Positions 1-9,186 are shown, counted from the first letter of the stretch. The stretch: DNA of 64,000 bases from Bog-473 sp963753115 (GCA_963753115.1 CAVWBB010000022.1:1-64000); one strand, 5' to 3'. The notes: generated by a model from the letters alone, not told the origin. Made by a program: numbers and translations.

Positions 1-72
1 GGCGCTGAGGGACTCGAACCCCCGACCCCCTCCTTGTAAGGGAGGTGCTCTAACCAACTGAGCTAAGCGCCC
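1..72 (-). tRNA. tRNA-Val (anticodon TAC), 3' end cut by window edge
   Basis: Read on the minus strand the segment folds as a tRNA. The acceptor strand GGGCGCT starts at 72, followed by a D arm with TTAGCTCAGTTGG. The anticodon stem is CCTCC/GGAGG around the loop CTTACAA, giving anticodon TAC, which reads valine GTA codons. The T arm has loop TTCGAGT. The 3' acceptor strand AGCGCC is visible, but its last base and the discriminator fall outside the window. Confidence 0.95.
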
Positions 73-141
73 CTGCGTCCCGCGCCATTATGCCCACGTC
101 TGGTGCTGGTCTTGTACGGCGCCGCCGGAGGTCGCTTCAGG

Positions 142-1002
142 TCACCGCAAATGCTGGGCGAACATGGCGCTCCACGGCCGGACAAGGGCACGCAGTTCGG
201 AGCAACGCTCTTCGCCCAGCACGGCATAGGGCGCCGCGGCCAGTGCATCCGTGCCGTCCTCGAGCGCCTGGCGCTCGCTCGTCCCGAGCGCGGTCAGGCG
301 GAGCTCGTCGCCCCGCTCCACCCAGCCCCGTATGCGCAGCGCGTCCACGGTGCCGTCCCATGCTTCTTGGGACCAGCCCCGCGTCGAGCGCAGCACCTGT
401 CCCGGCACATCGCCCGCCGCCGCGTGGGTCACCAGTGCCTCAAGCCCCGAGAGCCCGCGCACCAAGAGCTGCGCGATGTGGCCGTCGCCGCGGTACTCGC
501 GCAGGATCGACTGGGCGTGCCACAGGTCCAGGTGGGGTGCATGGGGCCAGGCAACGTTCACGTGCGCTCCCGCCAGCGGCCGCCCCTCCACCCGACGTCC
601 CACTTCCTCCGCCGCCGTCCGGGCCAGCTCGGCGGCACGTTGCATCTCCTCCGATGCCACGATCTCTTCGCCCAGAATCCGCCGGAAGGCCGCGTCGACG
701 GCCGCAAAGCGCGCGTGGACCAGCGCCACCGGCGTCGCGATCTCCCAGCACCTCGGGACCACTGCGTGCACCAGCTCCGGGTTGAAGTTGTAGAAGGTGG
801 ACACGACCACCTCCGCGGTGACGGCGCCCATCGGCGCGGCCCTCGACGCGAAGTACCCGGCCTGGCCGGTGATCCCGAGCCGAGCGTACGACTCTGCGGC
901 CTCGGGCACGAAGTACACCATGCCGTGCAGCGGCTCCAGCGTGCGCCAGGTCTTGCGCGCCAGCACCGCGCCGGCCTCGTCCGTCCCGATGTCGTCCCTC
1001 AC
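142..1002 (-). CDS. SCO6745-family protein (winged-helix/MarR-like)
   Basis: 286-residue soluble protein resembling the actinobacterial SCO6745 family, whose biochemical role is not established. The N-terminal half is helical and starts with a stretch carrying LEPLHGMVYFVPEA. The C-terminal part (LTALGTSERQALED) resembles the wing of a MarR-type helix-turn-helix. The GTG start at 1002 overlaps the TGA stop of the upstream phosphatase gene by GTGA, so the two are translationally coupled. The reading frame stays open far upstream, but that part is antisense-like and lies inside the phosphatase gene, so the GTG is preferred. Family assignment is from memory of conserved residues; function is unknown. 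Confidence 0.75.
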   Translation of the reverse strand: MRDDIGTDEAGAVLARKTWRTLEPLHGMVYFVPEAAESYARLGITGQAGYFASRAAPMGAVTAEVVVSTFYNFNPELVHAVVPRCWEIATPVALVHARFAAVDAAFRRILGEEIVASEEMQRAAELARTAAEEVGRRVEGRPLAGAHVNVAWPHAPHLDLWHAQSILREYRGDGHIAQLLVRGLSGLEALVTHAAAGDVPGQVLRSTRGWSQEAWDGTVDALRIRGWVERGDELRLTALGTSERQALEDGTDALAAAPYAVLGEERCSELRALVRPWSAMFAQHLR

Positions 1003-1739
1003 AGACCCTCCTCCGCCGCCAGCCGGTCGGCTAGCTGTCGTGTCGCTGCTACCAGGGGACGCCGACTCGATCCGTCTCGCACGATCAGGTCCCTCCCCTC
1101 GCGTTCGCCTTCGGCCACACCCACCTCGCGGCAGATGAGCAACCCCGCCAGGTAATCCCAGCCGTAGAGCGTGCTGGCGCCAACCACCAGATAGGCGTCG
1201 AGCATCCCCTCGGCGACCGCGCAGCACTCGAGCGACGCTGCACCCAAGGCGCGGTACTGCGCCCACCCCGGGTGGTGGCCCGGGAAACCCGAGATTCCGA
1301 CGATGGCGTTGCCGAGTTCCTCGCACGCGGAAGGAGCGATGGCCCGCCCGTCCTTCTCCGCCCCGCCGCCACGCACAGCGGCGTAGCGCTCGCCGGTGGC
1401 CTGGTTGACGACCAGGCCGACGCGTGGGCCTGCGTCGTCGAGCACGCAGATGCTCGTGGAATAGAAGGGGATGCCCCGGTGTGCGTTGGTCGAACCGTCG
1501 ACCGGGTCGATCACGGCGAACAACCCGGAGGGGCCGTCACCGGTGACACCCGACTCCTCGGACAGGACCTTCAGACCGGCACCGTGCAGGATGGGGAGGG
1601 CCGCAGCGTCGGTGGCCAGGTCGAGCCGGTATTGTCCCGGCTTCTGTCCACTGGGCCCCCAGTCCTCAAGGACGTCGAGTGCGCCTCGCGCGGCGCGGGC
1701 TGCTTCGTCGAGCACTTCCAGGAGGCGAACGTCGTCCAC
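999..1739 (-). CDS. Inositol monophosphatase family protein
   Basis: 246-residue Mg-dependent phosphatase of the IMPase/FBPase superfamily. Metal-binding motifs are all present: EESG at about residues 61-64, DPVDGSTN at 78-85 and GWDYLAG at 193-199. These make an active sugar- or inositol-phosphatase likely, but the substrate cannot be told from sequence (inositol phosphate, histidinol phosphate and PAP hydrolysers share the motifs). The length is normal for the family. It starts with GTG and is the first gene of a two-gene operon with the SCO6745-like protein, which it overlaps. A TAGGGT hexamer nine bases upstream of the GTG could be its promoter -10. Confidence 0.88.
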   Translation of the reverse strand: MDDVRLLEVLDEAARAARGALDVLEDWGPSGQKPGQYRLDLATDAAALPILHGAGLKVLSEESGVTGDGPSGLFAVIDPVDGSTNAHRGIPFYSTSICVLDDAGPRVGLVVNQATGERYAAVRGGGAEKDGRAIAPSACEELGNAIVGISGFPGHHPGWAQYRALGAASLECCAVAEGMLDAYLVVGASTLYGWDYLAGLLICREVGVAEGEREGRDLIVRDGSSRRPLVAATRQLADRLAAEEGL

Positions 1740-1819
1740 GGGTGTCGAACCCTATCGGCCGCCGTCACCCCTGCCCGCCTGGCCGCCGGTCCGTCCACGC
1801 CCATTAGGCTTCTCTCGCT

Positions 1820-2377
1820 GTGGCTGCCATTGACGTTGCCGGCTACGTCGCCGATCTGAAAGACCATTCCGTGGACCACGGATTCCACGTGCACGACGAG
1901 CGGCATTTCGTCGAGACCTACTCATTGCGCCAGGTCTGGGAGGTCGACCTGCATCCCGAGGAGGGCTGCGGCGGCCCGCTCGACTTGCACCTTGCCCTCG
2001 ATGTCGACCCCCGGGTCCTTCTCTCCTTCGAGGACGCCGTCGTCCTGCTCTCCGAGGACGAGGAGCCGCCCGACGAGTTCCACTTCCCGCTGACCTTCAC
2101 CTGGGCGCTCCCTCCCCTGCCGAGCGGCCCCGACCTGCTCCGCCTTGCCATCGACCTGGCCGGCGTCGGGGGGATCGAGCTCCCGCTCGAGGTCTCGGCC
2201 ATCGACTCCTTCGCCAACGCCACAGACGGTTCGGAGCGCCGGTTGAGCATCGTCGCCCGGCACCCGGTGTCCCTGGCCCGGGTCCTCAGCGGCGAGGAGC
2301 TCCTCTGCGACGTCTTCGATCGTGCCCTCGCGGTGAGCCGCTTCCTGCTCGAATCCGCCGAACGCTGGCTGGGCTGA
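1820..2377 (+). CDS. Conserved hypothetical protein, acidic
   Basis: 185-residue acidic cytosolic protein of unknown function, with no signal peptide or membrane segment. It has alternating hydrophobic strands (LDLHLALDVD, FHFPLTFTWALP) that suggest a beta-rich fold. Codon use and third-position GC match neighbouring genes, which supports it being real. It starts with GTG; a TAGGCT hexamer lies nine bases upstream. One base separates its stop from the next gene's GTG, so it is probably co-transcribed with the lipoprotein. No known family is recognised. Confidence 0.7.
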   Translation: MAAIDVAGYVADLKDHSVDHGFHVHDERHFVETYSLRQVWEVDLHPEEGCGGPLDLHLALDVDPRVLLSFEDAVVLLSEDEEPPDEFHFPLTFTWALPPLPSGPDLLRLAIDLAGVGGIELPLEVSAIDSFANATDGSERRLSIVARHPVSLARVLSGEELLCDVFDRALAVSRFLLESAERWLG

Positions 2378-2378
2378 C

Positions 2379-2834
2379 GTGCGGCGGGCCGGCCGCCCCC
2401 GTGCAGGCAGGGTCCTGGTCGGACTCGCCGTCGCGGCGGGCGTCGCGCTCGGTCTGAGCGCCTGCAGCACCCAGGGTGGGCAGGATCTGGCCCAGCAGGC
2501 GTGTGTCCACGTGCACCGCTCGCTTGAGGACTACCAGCGCTCCACCAGCGCCGGGACCTCCTCGGCCGCTGCCGCGCAATTGCTGAAGGAAGCCGATCAA
2601 CAGTTGCGCGTGGCGCTCCCCCTGGCCGCGGCCGCCAACTCCGACGACGGCTCTTGGAACTCACTGATGACGACGATCTCGGAGGGGGCCACCGTCGACG
2701 AGGGGCACCTCGTCCCCTCCCTGCGCGCCCAGTGCGTCGTCGCCGACTCCAACCCCAACGTCAACCCGCAGTCCCCGACCGGGAACAGCACGCCCCAGAA
2801 CGTGAATCCCGAGCCGGCGTCACCCGCCGGCTGA
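2379..2834 (+). CDS. Putative secreted lipoprotein
   Basis: 151-residue exported protein. A basic N-terminus (RRAGRPRAGR) is followed by a hydrophobic stretch and the lipobox LSAC at about residues 26-29, so Cys29 is the likely lipidated residue after signal peptidase II cleavage. The mature part is helical and ends in an Asn/Pro/Ser-rich tail (NPNVNPQSPTGN). No enzymatic motif is visible. It begins with GTG one base after the preceding stop. Its 3' end overlaps the convergent acyltransferase gene by 15 bp. Confidence 0.75.
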   Translation: MRRAGRPRAGRVLVGLAVAAGVALGLSACSTQGGQDLAQQACVHVHRSLEDYQRSTSAGTSSAAAAQLLKEADQQLRVALPLAAAANSDDGSWNSLMTTISEGATVDEGHLVPSLRAQCVVADSNPNVNPQSPTGNSTPQNVNPEPASPAG

Positions 2835-4940
2835 GGCCGGGGTGGCGGACGCCGCCATCTGCGCCCGTCCGGCCGCCACGATGGCCGGCATGAGCAGGGG
2901 CGCCAGGTACTGGCCTCCCGCCACAGTGAAGTGCACGCCGTCGCTCGCCTGGCGGATCGCGACCCCGTGGACCGTCCCCGCGTACTTCCCCTTGGGGCAC
3001 GCGGCCCCGAAGAGGTCCACCACGGAGTCCGTCGTGGGGTGGGCGGCGGCGACCTGGCGCACCAGCTTGTTGTAGACGGCCAGGCGCGCCGCGCTGTCCT
3101 CGGGCCACGGAGCGCCGTCGGGCTGCTCACCCTCGTCGGTGCACGGCGCCGTCAGGAAGACCATGTGCGTCCCGGTGGACGTGACGAGCTGGGACGCCTG
3201 GTCCAGCTGGCTCTTCACGTAGGCGGCGAAGGCCGGGTGCAGAATGTTCGTCCACGTTCCCTGGTACTCACGGTCGACCACCTCCCAGCGGCCGGCCAGG
3301 AGCACCGCCACATTGGGCTTCACCTCGTTGATCGCACTGAGCCACTGGTTCGTCCAGGGCTCGTTGGCGGCCGTCCCTCCGGGCTCCGTACCCGGCCCGC
3401 CGCACGGCTGCGGCGTCTCGTAACGCGTCCCCATGAGCTCGACCTGGGGGCCGTTGACCACACCACAGCCGAGGATGCCCTTGTCGGTGAGCTGGTAGCC
3501 GTACTTGTCCTGGACGTTCTGCTCTCCGAGGCCGAGACCGAGCGTCAGGGCGATCGAGTCCCCGAAGAGGAGGACCCGCACGGGCTGGCCCGTGGTCTGG
3601 GTCGACGGCGCCGTCGTCGTGGTCGTCGATGCGCCCGTCGTGCCGGTGCCGGCCGGGAGCGCGGTGCTGGCCACGGCCGTCGTCCCCGTCGTGGCTGCGA
3701 TGACGGCCACCACCACGGCGCCGACGCCGGCAGGCACGACGAGCCAGGCGCGCCACTGGCTGATGAAGGTCCCCATCCGGATCGGCCGCTCAACCAAGTG
3801 GAAGGACACCACCGACACGGCGAACGTCACGAGGACGCGCAGCGCGAAGAGCTCGTACCCGTAGAGGCCCGTCCGGGTGGCGTCCAGCCAAATGAAGATG
3901 GGCCAGTGCCAGATGTACAGGCCGTACGAAATGCGGCCTACGTAGCGAACCGGAGCCAAGGACAGCACCCGCGGGACGATGCTGCGCGGGGCGCCGACTG
4001 CCGCCAGGATGACGCACGCGATCGAGAGGCCGATGAGGAAGAACCCTCCCGAGTAGGGGAAGGCCGAATTCGAGGTGGTCAGGACCCACAGGCTGATGGC
4101 GCCGGCGGCCCCGATCACCCCCACCACCCCGCAGGCCATCCGACCGGCGGCGCTGTCGGGCCGCCACAACTCCCCCTTCGCCAGACGGCCCTCCTCGTGG
4201 CGTCGCTGCGTGAGCAAGACCAGCCCCACGGCCAGGGCGCAGCCGATGAAGAGGCACTGCGAGCGGGTGTCGGTGCCGAGATAGGCCCGGTTGGTGTTGA
4301 CACCGCCCGCGTAGACGACGTGCATCCAGACGGCGGATGCAATGGCGGCGGCGCAGCAGAGCGCAAACAGGGCCCGCATGCTCCGGGTGAAGTGCAGGAC
4401 CCCGAGCACCACGAGGGGCCAAATCACGTAGAACTGCTCCTCGACCGCCAGCGACCACGTGTGCAGCAAGGGCGAGGAGGCCGACGTCTCGTTGAAGTAA
4501 TTCGAGTTGACGAGAATGAAGTGCCAATTGCTCACGTAGACCAGCGTGGCCAGCGCGTCGAGCCGCAGTGCACCGTACGTCCCCTTGGGCACGATGACGG
4601 CCGCGAAGAACGCGACGAAGAGCAGCATGAGGAGGAGCGCCGGCAGCAGGCGGCGGGCCCGGCGGGCCCAGAACGCCCCGAGCTTGATCGTCAGGGCCTG
4701 GCGCCACTCGCCGATGAGCAGCGAGGTGATGAGGAATCCCGACAGGACGAAGAACGCGTCCACCCCCAAGAACCCGCCATCCATGTGGGGGATGCCGCCA
4801 TGGAACATCATCACGGCCAGCACGGCGCAGGCGCGCACCCCATCGAGCGCGGGGAGATAGGCGAGACGAGTGTGCGAAACCGCGCTCTCGTCGTCCTGCA
4901 TGGGGCCCATCCCTCCTCGGTCGGCTCGCGGCGGCACCAC
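2820..4940 (-). CDS. Membrane acyltransferase with C-terminal SGNH domain (OafA-like)
   Basis: 706-residue integral membrane O-acyltransferase. Residues about 30-390 form an acyltransferase-3 domain with roughly ten membrane helices and the conserved early motif LDGVRACAVLAVMMFHGG, whose His is catalytic in this family. After a Thr-rich linker comes an extracytoplasmic SGNH hydrolase-like domain with the GDS motif (LLFGDSIAL) and a C-terminal DGVH motif near residues 667-670. Such two-domain proteins O-acetylate cell-surface polysaccharide or peptidoglycan. The start is uncertain: Met1, Met11 and Met14 are all possible, and the helices begin after residue 30. It is convergent with the lipoprotein gene and divergent from a CHAP protein gene, a cell-envelope context. 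Confidence 0.88.
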   Translation of the reverse strand: MVPPRADRGGMGPMQDDESAVSHTRLAYLPALDGVRACAVLAVMMFHGGIPHMDGGFLGVDAFFVLSGFLITSLLIGEWRQALTIKLGAFWARRARRLLPALLLMLLFVAFFAAVIVPKGTYGALRLDALATLVYVSNWHFILVNSNYFNETSASSPLLHTWSLAVEEQFYVIWPLVVLGVLHFTRSMRALFALCCAAAIASAVWMHVVYAGGVNTNRAYLGTDTRSQCLFIGCALAVGLVLLTQRRHEEGRLAKGELWRPDSAAGRMACGVVGVIGAAGAISLWVLTTSNSAFPYSGGFFLIGLSIACVILAAVGAPRSIVPRVLSLAPVRYVGRISYGLYIWHWPIFIWLDATRTGLYGYELFALRVLVTFAVSVVSFHLVERPIRMGTFISQWRAWLVVPAGVGAVVVAVIAATTGTTAVASTALPAGTGTTGASTTTTTAPSTQTTGQPVRVLLFGDSIALTLGLGLGEQNVQDKYGYQLTDKGILGCGVVNGPQVELMGTRYETPQPCGGPGTEPGGTAANEPWTNQWLSAINEVKPNVAVLLAGRWEVVDREYQGTWTNILHPAFAAYVKSQLDQASQLVTSTGTHMVFLTAPCTDEGEQPDGAPWPEDSAARLAVYNKLVRQVAAAHPTTDSVVDLFGAACPKGKYAGTVHGVAIRQASDGVHFTVAGGQYLAPLLMPAIVAAGRAQMAASATPASAGG

Positions 4941-5073
4941 ACTCTGGGTGGCCGGGACTCGTCATTCTCGCAGAACGGGCGCGCGCCCTCCGGGCGGCCT
5001 GCGCTCGCTACCCTGTGCCACCCTGAGCCCGACCCGACCGCTCGCCCTGCGCCCCCCACCCCCTCGTGCACCA

Positions 5074-5718
5074 GTGCGCCACCATCGTTTCAGGACGTTT
5101 GTCCTGGTCCTGGTGGTGATCGCCGCGGGTGCCGCCGTCGTGGCCTACGTCCGGCGCGGGCCCGCCCTCAGCCCGCTCCGGGCGCGCATCGTCGCCGCGG
5201 CCCAGAGCCAGGTGGGCTACCGGACCGACCCCGCCACGACCTACTGCAACAAGTTCAGTGCGTACTGGTATGCCGGCGTCCACGACTGCGGCAACGACAA
5301 CCTCGACGAGCAGTGGTGCGCTGACTTCGCTGCCTGGGCCTGGAAGCAGGCCGGGGCGGAGGTCTCGTACCAGTTGGCGCCGGGGTACCTCAACGGTGAC
5401 TCGGCCAGCTTCTACGTCTGGGGCACCCGCCACGGCACCTGGCACCCCGTCGCGTCGCACTACACCCCGCAACCGGGTGACGTCGCGGTCTACGGGCTCG
5501 ACACATCGGCGGTGACCGCCGTCCACGTGGCCGTCGTCATCGCGGCGACCGGCAACGACACCGCACCCGACGTCATCAACGGTGACGGCGACCGCACGGG
5601 CTACAGCGTCGTCGAGGTGGGGAACAGCCAGGCGTTCGCCGACGTGAAGGGGCAGGCTGCCCCGTTGTCCGGCTACGTGTCGCCCACATCGGCGCCGGAC
5701 GGCACCTCGTCCTCGTGA
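5074..5718 (+). CDS. Membrane-anchored CHAP-domain amidase/peptidase
   Basis: About 214 residues. A short basic N-terminus precedes one hydrophobic segment (FVLVLVVIAAGAAVVAYV), either an uncleaved signal anchor or a signal peptide. A CHAP/NlpC-like domain follows. The likely nucleophile Cys is in EQWCADFAAWAWKQAG and the partner His in AVHVAVVIA. These domains cleave peptidoglycan peptides or amide bonds. The GTG at 5074 is chosen because it directly precedes the basic-plus-hydrophobic leader; the frame is open upstream to 4870, but that sequence is Pro/Arg-rich and overlaps the acyltransferase promoter. The 3' end overlaps the convergent MFS gene by 46 bp. Confidence 0.8.
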   Translation: MRHHRFRTFVLVLVVIAAGAAVVAYVRRGPALSPLRARIVAAAQSQVGYRTDPATTYCNKFSAYWYAGVHDCGNDNLDEQWCADFAAWAWKQAGAEVSYQLAPGYLNGDSASFYVWGTRHGTWHPVASHYTPQPGDVAVYGLDTSAVTAVHVAVVIAATGNDTAPDVINGDGDRTGYSVVEVGNSQAFADVKGQAAPLSGYVSPTSAPDGTSSS

Positions 5719-7220
5719 TCCGCTCCTGACCCGGCCGCCCGGTGGCCGACGCCCTGCGTCGGTGTGCCACTCCGCCACGCCGCCTCCTCGGCTTGCTGGG
5801 CGGCCATGGCCGTGACGACGGCTTCGAACACCTTCGCCGCATCCTGCTCAATGTGGGTCCGCGCCAGCATGAGGCAGCCCGCGCCGAGGAAGGCGATGGG
5901 AAGAATGATGAGGAAGGCAGTTCGGTAGTTCCCACCGAACTGCGCGGCGATGGCCGACGTGACGAGTGGCGCCGCCGCCGCACCGAAGACGACCGACGCC
6001 AGATTGAAAGCCCCGAACCCGGCGCCGCGCAGATGGGCAGGGGCGGCATCCGAGAGCCCCGCCCGCAGCGCCGGGACGCACGCGGTGGCGGCGAGGAACC
6101 CGGCCAGCTGCACCACGAAGACAAGTGCAAAGGCCATCGGGATGAAGGACACCATGAACAGCGTGGCGCTGATGACGATGCAGACCGCGGGGATCACGAC
6201 ACGGGCACCAAGGAACCGGTTGACCCATCTGTCGGCGATGCGCCCCCCGATGAGCGTCCCCGGGATGCCGCCCAGGATGGCGAGCGCGCCGAACGTCCCG
6301 TTCGACGCTTGCTGGGTGAGGTGCAACTGGTTCTGGTAGAAGTTCGGCATCCAGGTCGCCACTGCGGTGACGACGAAGCCCACGGTCGACACCCCCACCA
6401 GCGCGTAGCGCATGGTGGGAATGCGCAGAATCGTCCCGACGTCCTTGCGCAGGCCGTCGCTCATGTCGGCGAGGAAGCGCCGGAAGCCCTGCGGGAAGAG
6501 CGGAGGACCATCGCCGTCGGCCAGCTCCATCTCGTCGCTCTGCGTGACGTGGGCCCTGTCCGCGGTGCCGCGGCTCGGCTCGGGTAGCCGCCAGCAGAAG
6601 TAGGCGATGAGGAGCCCGGGGAAGAGCGAGACGAGAAAGGCAACCCGCCAGCCCTGGCCGTGAAAGAGCGGGCCGAGGACGCCACCGATGGCCAGGCCCA
6701 TACCGAGGCCGACATAGCTCAGGCACTGCTGAATGGAAAACGCCTTCCCGCGCCGCTCCGTCCCGTAGTAGTCGGCGATGACACTGCTCCCCGAGGGGTC
6801 GGTCACCGCTTGCCCGAAGCCGAGCGAGGCGCGGATGACCACCAGCAGGCCGAAGGCGGCCGTTGGCACCAGGCCGCCGAGCGCGCTGATGATCGACCAC
6901 AGCACGATCGTCGCCGCCATTGCCCGCGTGCGGTTCCAGCGGTCGGCGAGATAGCCCGCTGGCATCGTGATGATGCCGTTGACGAGGATGAAAGCCGAGA
7001 AGAGCAGGCCGATGGCCGTGTCGCCCACCCCGAAAGACGCCTTGATCTGGTCGCTGCTGCCCCGAACGATGTACTGGTCCATCCCGTCCACGAACAAGGT
7101 GAGTCCAACGACCCACATGGGCCAGTTGCTGATCACCATGCGCCGAGGCACGGCCGTCGGGCCGGGCCCTGTCGGGTCCGGGACGTCAGGAGGCGTCCGC
7201 GGCGCCTGCGCTGTGCTCAC
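5673..7220 (-). CDS. MFS transporter
   Basis: 515-residue major facilitator with about twelve membrane helices. The loop 2-3 signature is AGYLADRWNRTRAM and a matching motif, IGGRIADRWVNRFLG, follows helix 8. The N-terminal Asp in FVDGMDQY and the overall layout recall Spinster-like or organic-anion MFS members. The substrate is unknown. It starts with GTG 45 bp after the aldehyde dehydrogenase stop on the same strand, so it likely shares that transcript and may import the compound whose aldehyde is oxidised. It ends in a charged cytoplasmic tail overlapping the convergent CHAP gene. Confidence 0.9.
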   Translation of the reverse strand: MSTAQAPRTPPDVPDPTGPGPTAVPRRMVISNWPMWVVGLTLFVDGMDQYIVRGSSDQIKASFGVGDTAIGLLFSAFILVNGIITMPAGYLADRWNRTRAMAATIVLWSIISALGGLVPTAAFGLLVVIRASLGFGQAVTDPSGSSVIADYYGTERRGKAFSIQQCLSYVGLGMGLAIGGVLGPLFHGQGWRVAFLVSLFPGLLIAYFCWRLPEPSRGTADRAHVTQSDEMELADGDGPPLFPQGFRRFLADMSDGLRKDVGTILRIPTMRYALVGVSTVGFVVTAVATWMPNFYQNQLHLTQQASNGTFGALAILGGIPGTLIGGRIADRWVNRFLGARVVIPAVCIVISATLFMVSFIPMAFALVFVVQLAGFLAATACVPALRAGLSDAAPAHLRGAGFGAFNLASVVFGAAAAPLVTSAIAAQFGGNYRTAFLIILPIAFLGAGCLMLARTHIEQDAAKVFEAVVTAMAAQQAEEAAWRSGTPTQGVGHRAAGSGADHEDEVPSGADVGDT

Positions 7221-7265
7221 GACCGGCCCGCCGCCCGTCGCTCGCTGGGGTCTGCGGCTCCTGGC

Positions 7266-8738
7266 CTAGGACCCCGGCGTGTACCCGGCCGGCAGGGCGA
7301 TCGACTTCATCTCGAGGAAGCCCTCCAGGCCCTCTGGCCCGAACTCGCGACCGACGCCCGACTCCTTGTAGCCGCCGAACGGCGTAGAGAAGTCGATCGG
7401 CACCGGCGCGTTGAGCATGTAGGTCCCGGTGCGCACCTGGCGCGCCACACCGAGGCCGCGGTCGTTGTCGCCGGTCCAGACCGAACCGCACAGGCCGTAG
7501 TTGGAGTCGTTGGCGATCTCCACCGCGTTGTCGTCGCCGTCGTAGGGGATCACGACGAGGACCGGCCCGAAGATCTCCTCCTGGGCGATCTTCATTTTGT
7601 TGTCCACATTGGAGAACACCGTCGGCTCGACGTACCAGCCCTTGCTGAACGCAGAACCTGACGGGCGTCCACCGCCCAGCGCGACGGTGGCGCCCTCTTC
7701 GCGCCCGCTGTCGAGATACCCCTCGATCCGGCTCCGCTGCCGCTCGGCCACCACCGGGCCGACCTCGGTCGCCGGATCCATCGGGTCGCCTACCTGCATG
7801 GCGGACACCCCGGAGACGACGGCGTCGACCACCTCGGCGTAGCGCGAGCGGGGCGCCAGGATGCGGGTCTGCGCGATGCAGGCCTGCCCGTTGTTCATGA
7901 TGGCGTTGGGAAGGAGCGTCGGGATGGTGGTCGCCAAGTCGGCGTCGTCCAGAATGATGGCCGCCGACTTGCCGCCGAGCTCCAGCGTGCAGCGCTTGAG
8001 CCGCTCGCCGCAGAGCCCACCGATGCGCTTGCCGCCGACGCCGGACCCCGTGAACGAGATCTTGTCGACGCCGGGGTGCTTCACCAGGTGCTCGCTGACC
8101 TCGCGCCCGGCCGGCACGACGGAGAGGACGCCCTTGGGCAGCCCCGCGTCGGCGAAGATCTCCGCCAACCGGAAGGCGTCGAACGGCGTCTCGGGTGCGG
8201 GCTTGTAGACGACGGTGCATCCGGCGACGAGCGACGGCGCCAGCTTGGCCGCGGCGATGAAGAGGGGCACGTTCCACGGGGCGATGGCGCCCACCACGCC
8301 GACGGGCTCCTTGGTCACGAGCACCTGCGGGTTCAGCATGCCGGTGCGCACTTCGTCGAAGGCGAACGTGCCCGCGAGCTCGGCGTAGTAGTTGAAGATC
8401 ATGGCGGGCGCGAGCACCTGCCCCATGCCGGCGAAGGTGATCGGCGAGCCCATCTCTTGGGTGATGATCTCGGCCATGTCGCCCATCTCGGCCATGATCT
8501 GCGCCCCGACGGCTGACAGGATCGCGGCCCGCTCGGTCGGCGTCATGCGGGGCCAGGGCCCGCGGTCGAAGGCCGTCCGCGCCGCGGCCACCGCCTTGTC
8601 GATGTCGGCCTCGGTGCCATCGGGCACGCGGGCAATGACCTCTTCGGTCGACGGTGAGATCACCGAGATGGTGTCGGTCCCTTCCGGGGCCACCCAGTCG
8701 CCGCCGATGAACAAGCGGTCGTAGTCCCGAATCGCCAT
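7266..8738 (-). CDS. NAD(P)-dependent aldehyde dehydrogenase
   Basis: 490-residue ALDH-superfamily enzyme oxidising an aldehyde to its acid. The catalytic Glu is in LELGGKSA (about residue 253), the catalytic Cys in NNGQACIAQ (Cys287), and the cofactor loop is FTGSGVGGK. The length is typical and the protein is cytosolic. The ATG at 8738 is chosen because GGGAGGG lies just upstream; the frame continues to 8885 without a ribosome site. Two overlapping palindromes about 50-70 bp upstream are candidate operators. It is first in a two-gene unit with the MFS transporter. Substrate specificity cannot be inferred. Confidence 0.93.
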   Translation of the reverse strand: MAIRDYDRLFIGGDWVAPEGTDTISVISPSTEEVIARVPDGTEADIDKAVAAARTAFDRGPWPRMTPTERAAILSAVGAQIMAEMGDMAEIITQEMGSPITFAGMGQVLAPAMIFNYYAELAGTFAFDEVRTGMLNPQVLVTKEPVGVVGAIAPWNVPLFIAAAKLAPSLVAGCTVVYKPAPETPFDAFRLAEIFADAGLPKGVLSVVPAGREVSEHLVKHPGVDKISFTGSGVGGKRIGGLCGERLKRCTLELGGKSAAIILDDADLATTIPTLLPNAIMNNGQACIAQTRILAPRSRYAEVVDAVVSGVSAMQVGDPMDPATEVGPVVAERQRSRIEGYLDSGREEGATVALGGGRPSGSAFSKGWYVEPTVFSNVDNKMKIAQEEIFGPVLVVIPYDGDDNAVEIANDSNYGLCGSVWTGDNDRGLGVARQVRTGTYMLNAPVPIDFSTPFGGYKESGVGREFGPEGLEGFLEMKSIALPAGYTPGS

Positions 8739-8785
8739 GCGTCCCTCCCAGGATCTCAGAGGGCCGGAGCCCCCGCCGCCGGACT

Positions 8786-8809
8786 TACCGGTCGGTACCC
8801 CAAAGGGTA
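8786..8809. promoter_or_regulatory. Overlapping palindromes upstream of the ALDH-MFS operon
   Basis: TACCGGTCGGTA (8786-8797) is a perfect 5-2-5 inverted repeat. It shares its last TA with a second inverted repeat, TACCCCAAAGGGTA (8796-8809). On the minus strand the second one contains TACCCT, a plausible -10 for the ALDH gene. Palindromes of the TACCG-N2-CGGTA type are commonly bound by TetR-like repressors, so this is probably an operator overlapping the promoter. No regulator gene is adjacent. Confidence 0.5.
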
Positions 8810-8868
8810 GCGGCGGCCCGTGGGGAGGGGACAGTCCCGGCCCCGTCGCGACGCACGCCGCGGGGGCC

Positions 8869-9186
8869 TCAACCCGGCCCACCACGTGGCTCTATGTGGG
8901 CCAGGATGCCGCCGTCGGCCTCCACCCAGCCCTTTCCGGCGGCGAACGCACACATCGCCGTGAAGCCCTCGTCCCACCCCTCGCCGGCCGCCGGCCCAGC
9001 GAGCGCCCGCACGGCCCCCGGGTCGACCACGACGTGTTCGCCGTCTGCCGCCAGCCGACCCAGGCCGGACTGGTGCACCACCCGGGCCAGGTCGCCGTCG
9101 CCCTCGAGTGCCACGGAGAAGCTGGTGAACTCGTCGGGCCCGCGCAACGAGACCGTGGAGGCGGCGAGGTCGATGACGATCAGCAT
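8869..9186 (-). CDS. Small conserved hypothetical protein
   Basis: 105-residue soluble protein beginning MLIVIDLAASTVSL and rich in short beta strands, with no known family. The ATG at 9186 is preferred over an upstream in-frame start because TAGCGT lies exactly eight bases before it, the leaderless promoter pattern seen at many genes here. The upstream extension is Arg-rich and lacks a ribosome site. It is divergent from the APH-like kinase gene. Confidence 0.6.
   Translation of the reverse strand: MLIVIDLAASTVSLRGPDEFTSFSVALEGDGDLARVVHQSGLGRLAADGEHVVVDPGAVRALAGPAAGEGWDEGFTAMCAFAAGKGWVEADGGILAHIEPRGGPG

Noticed and set aside
2931..5324. 797-codon plus-strand frame antisense to the acyltransferase
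   Set aside because: Shadow frame. Membrane helices and SGNH motifs are on the minus strand, and the product is low-complexity.
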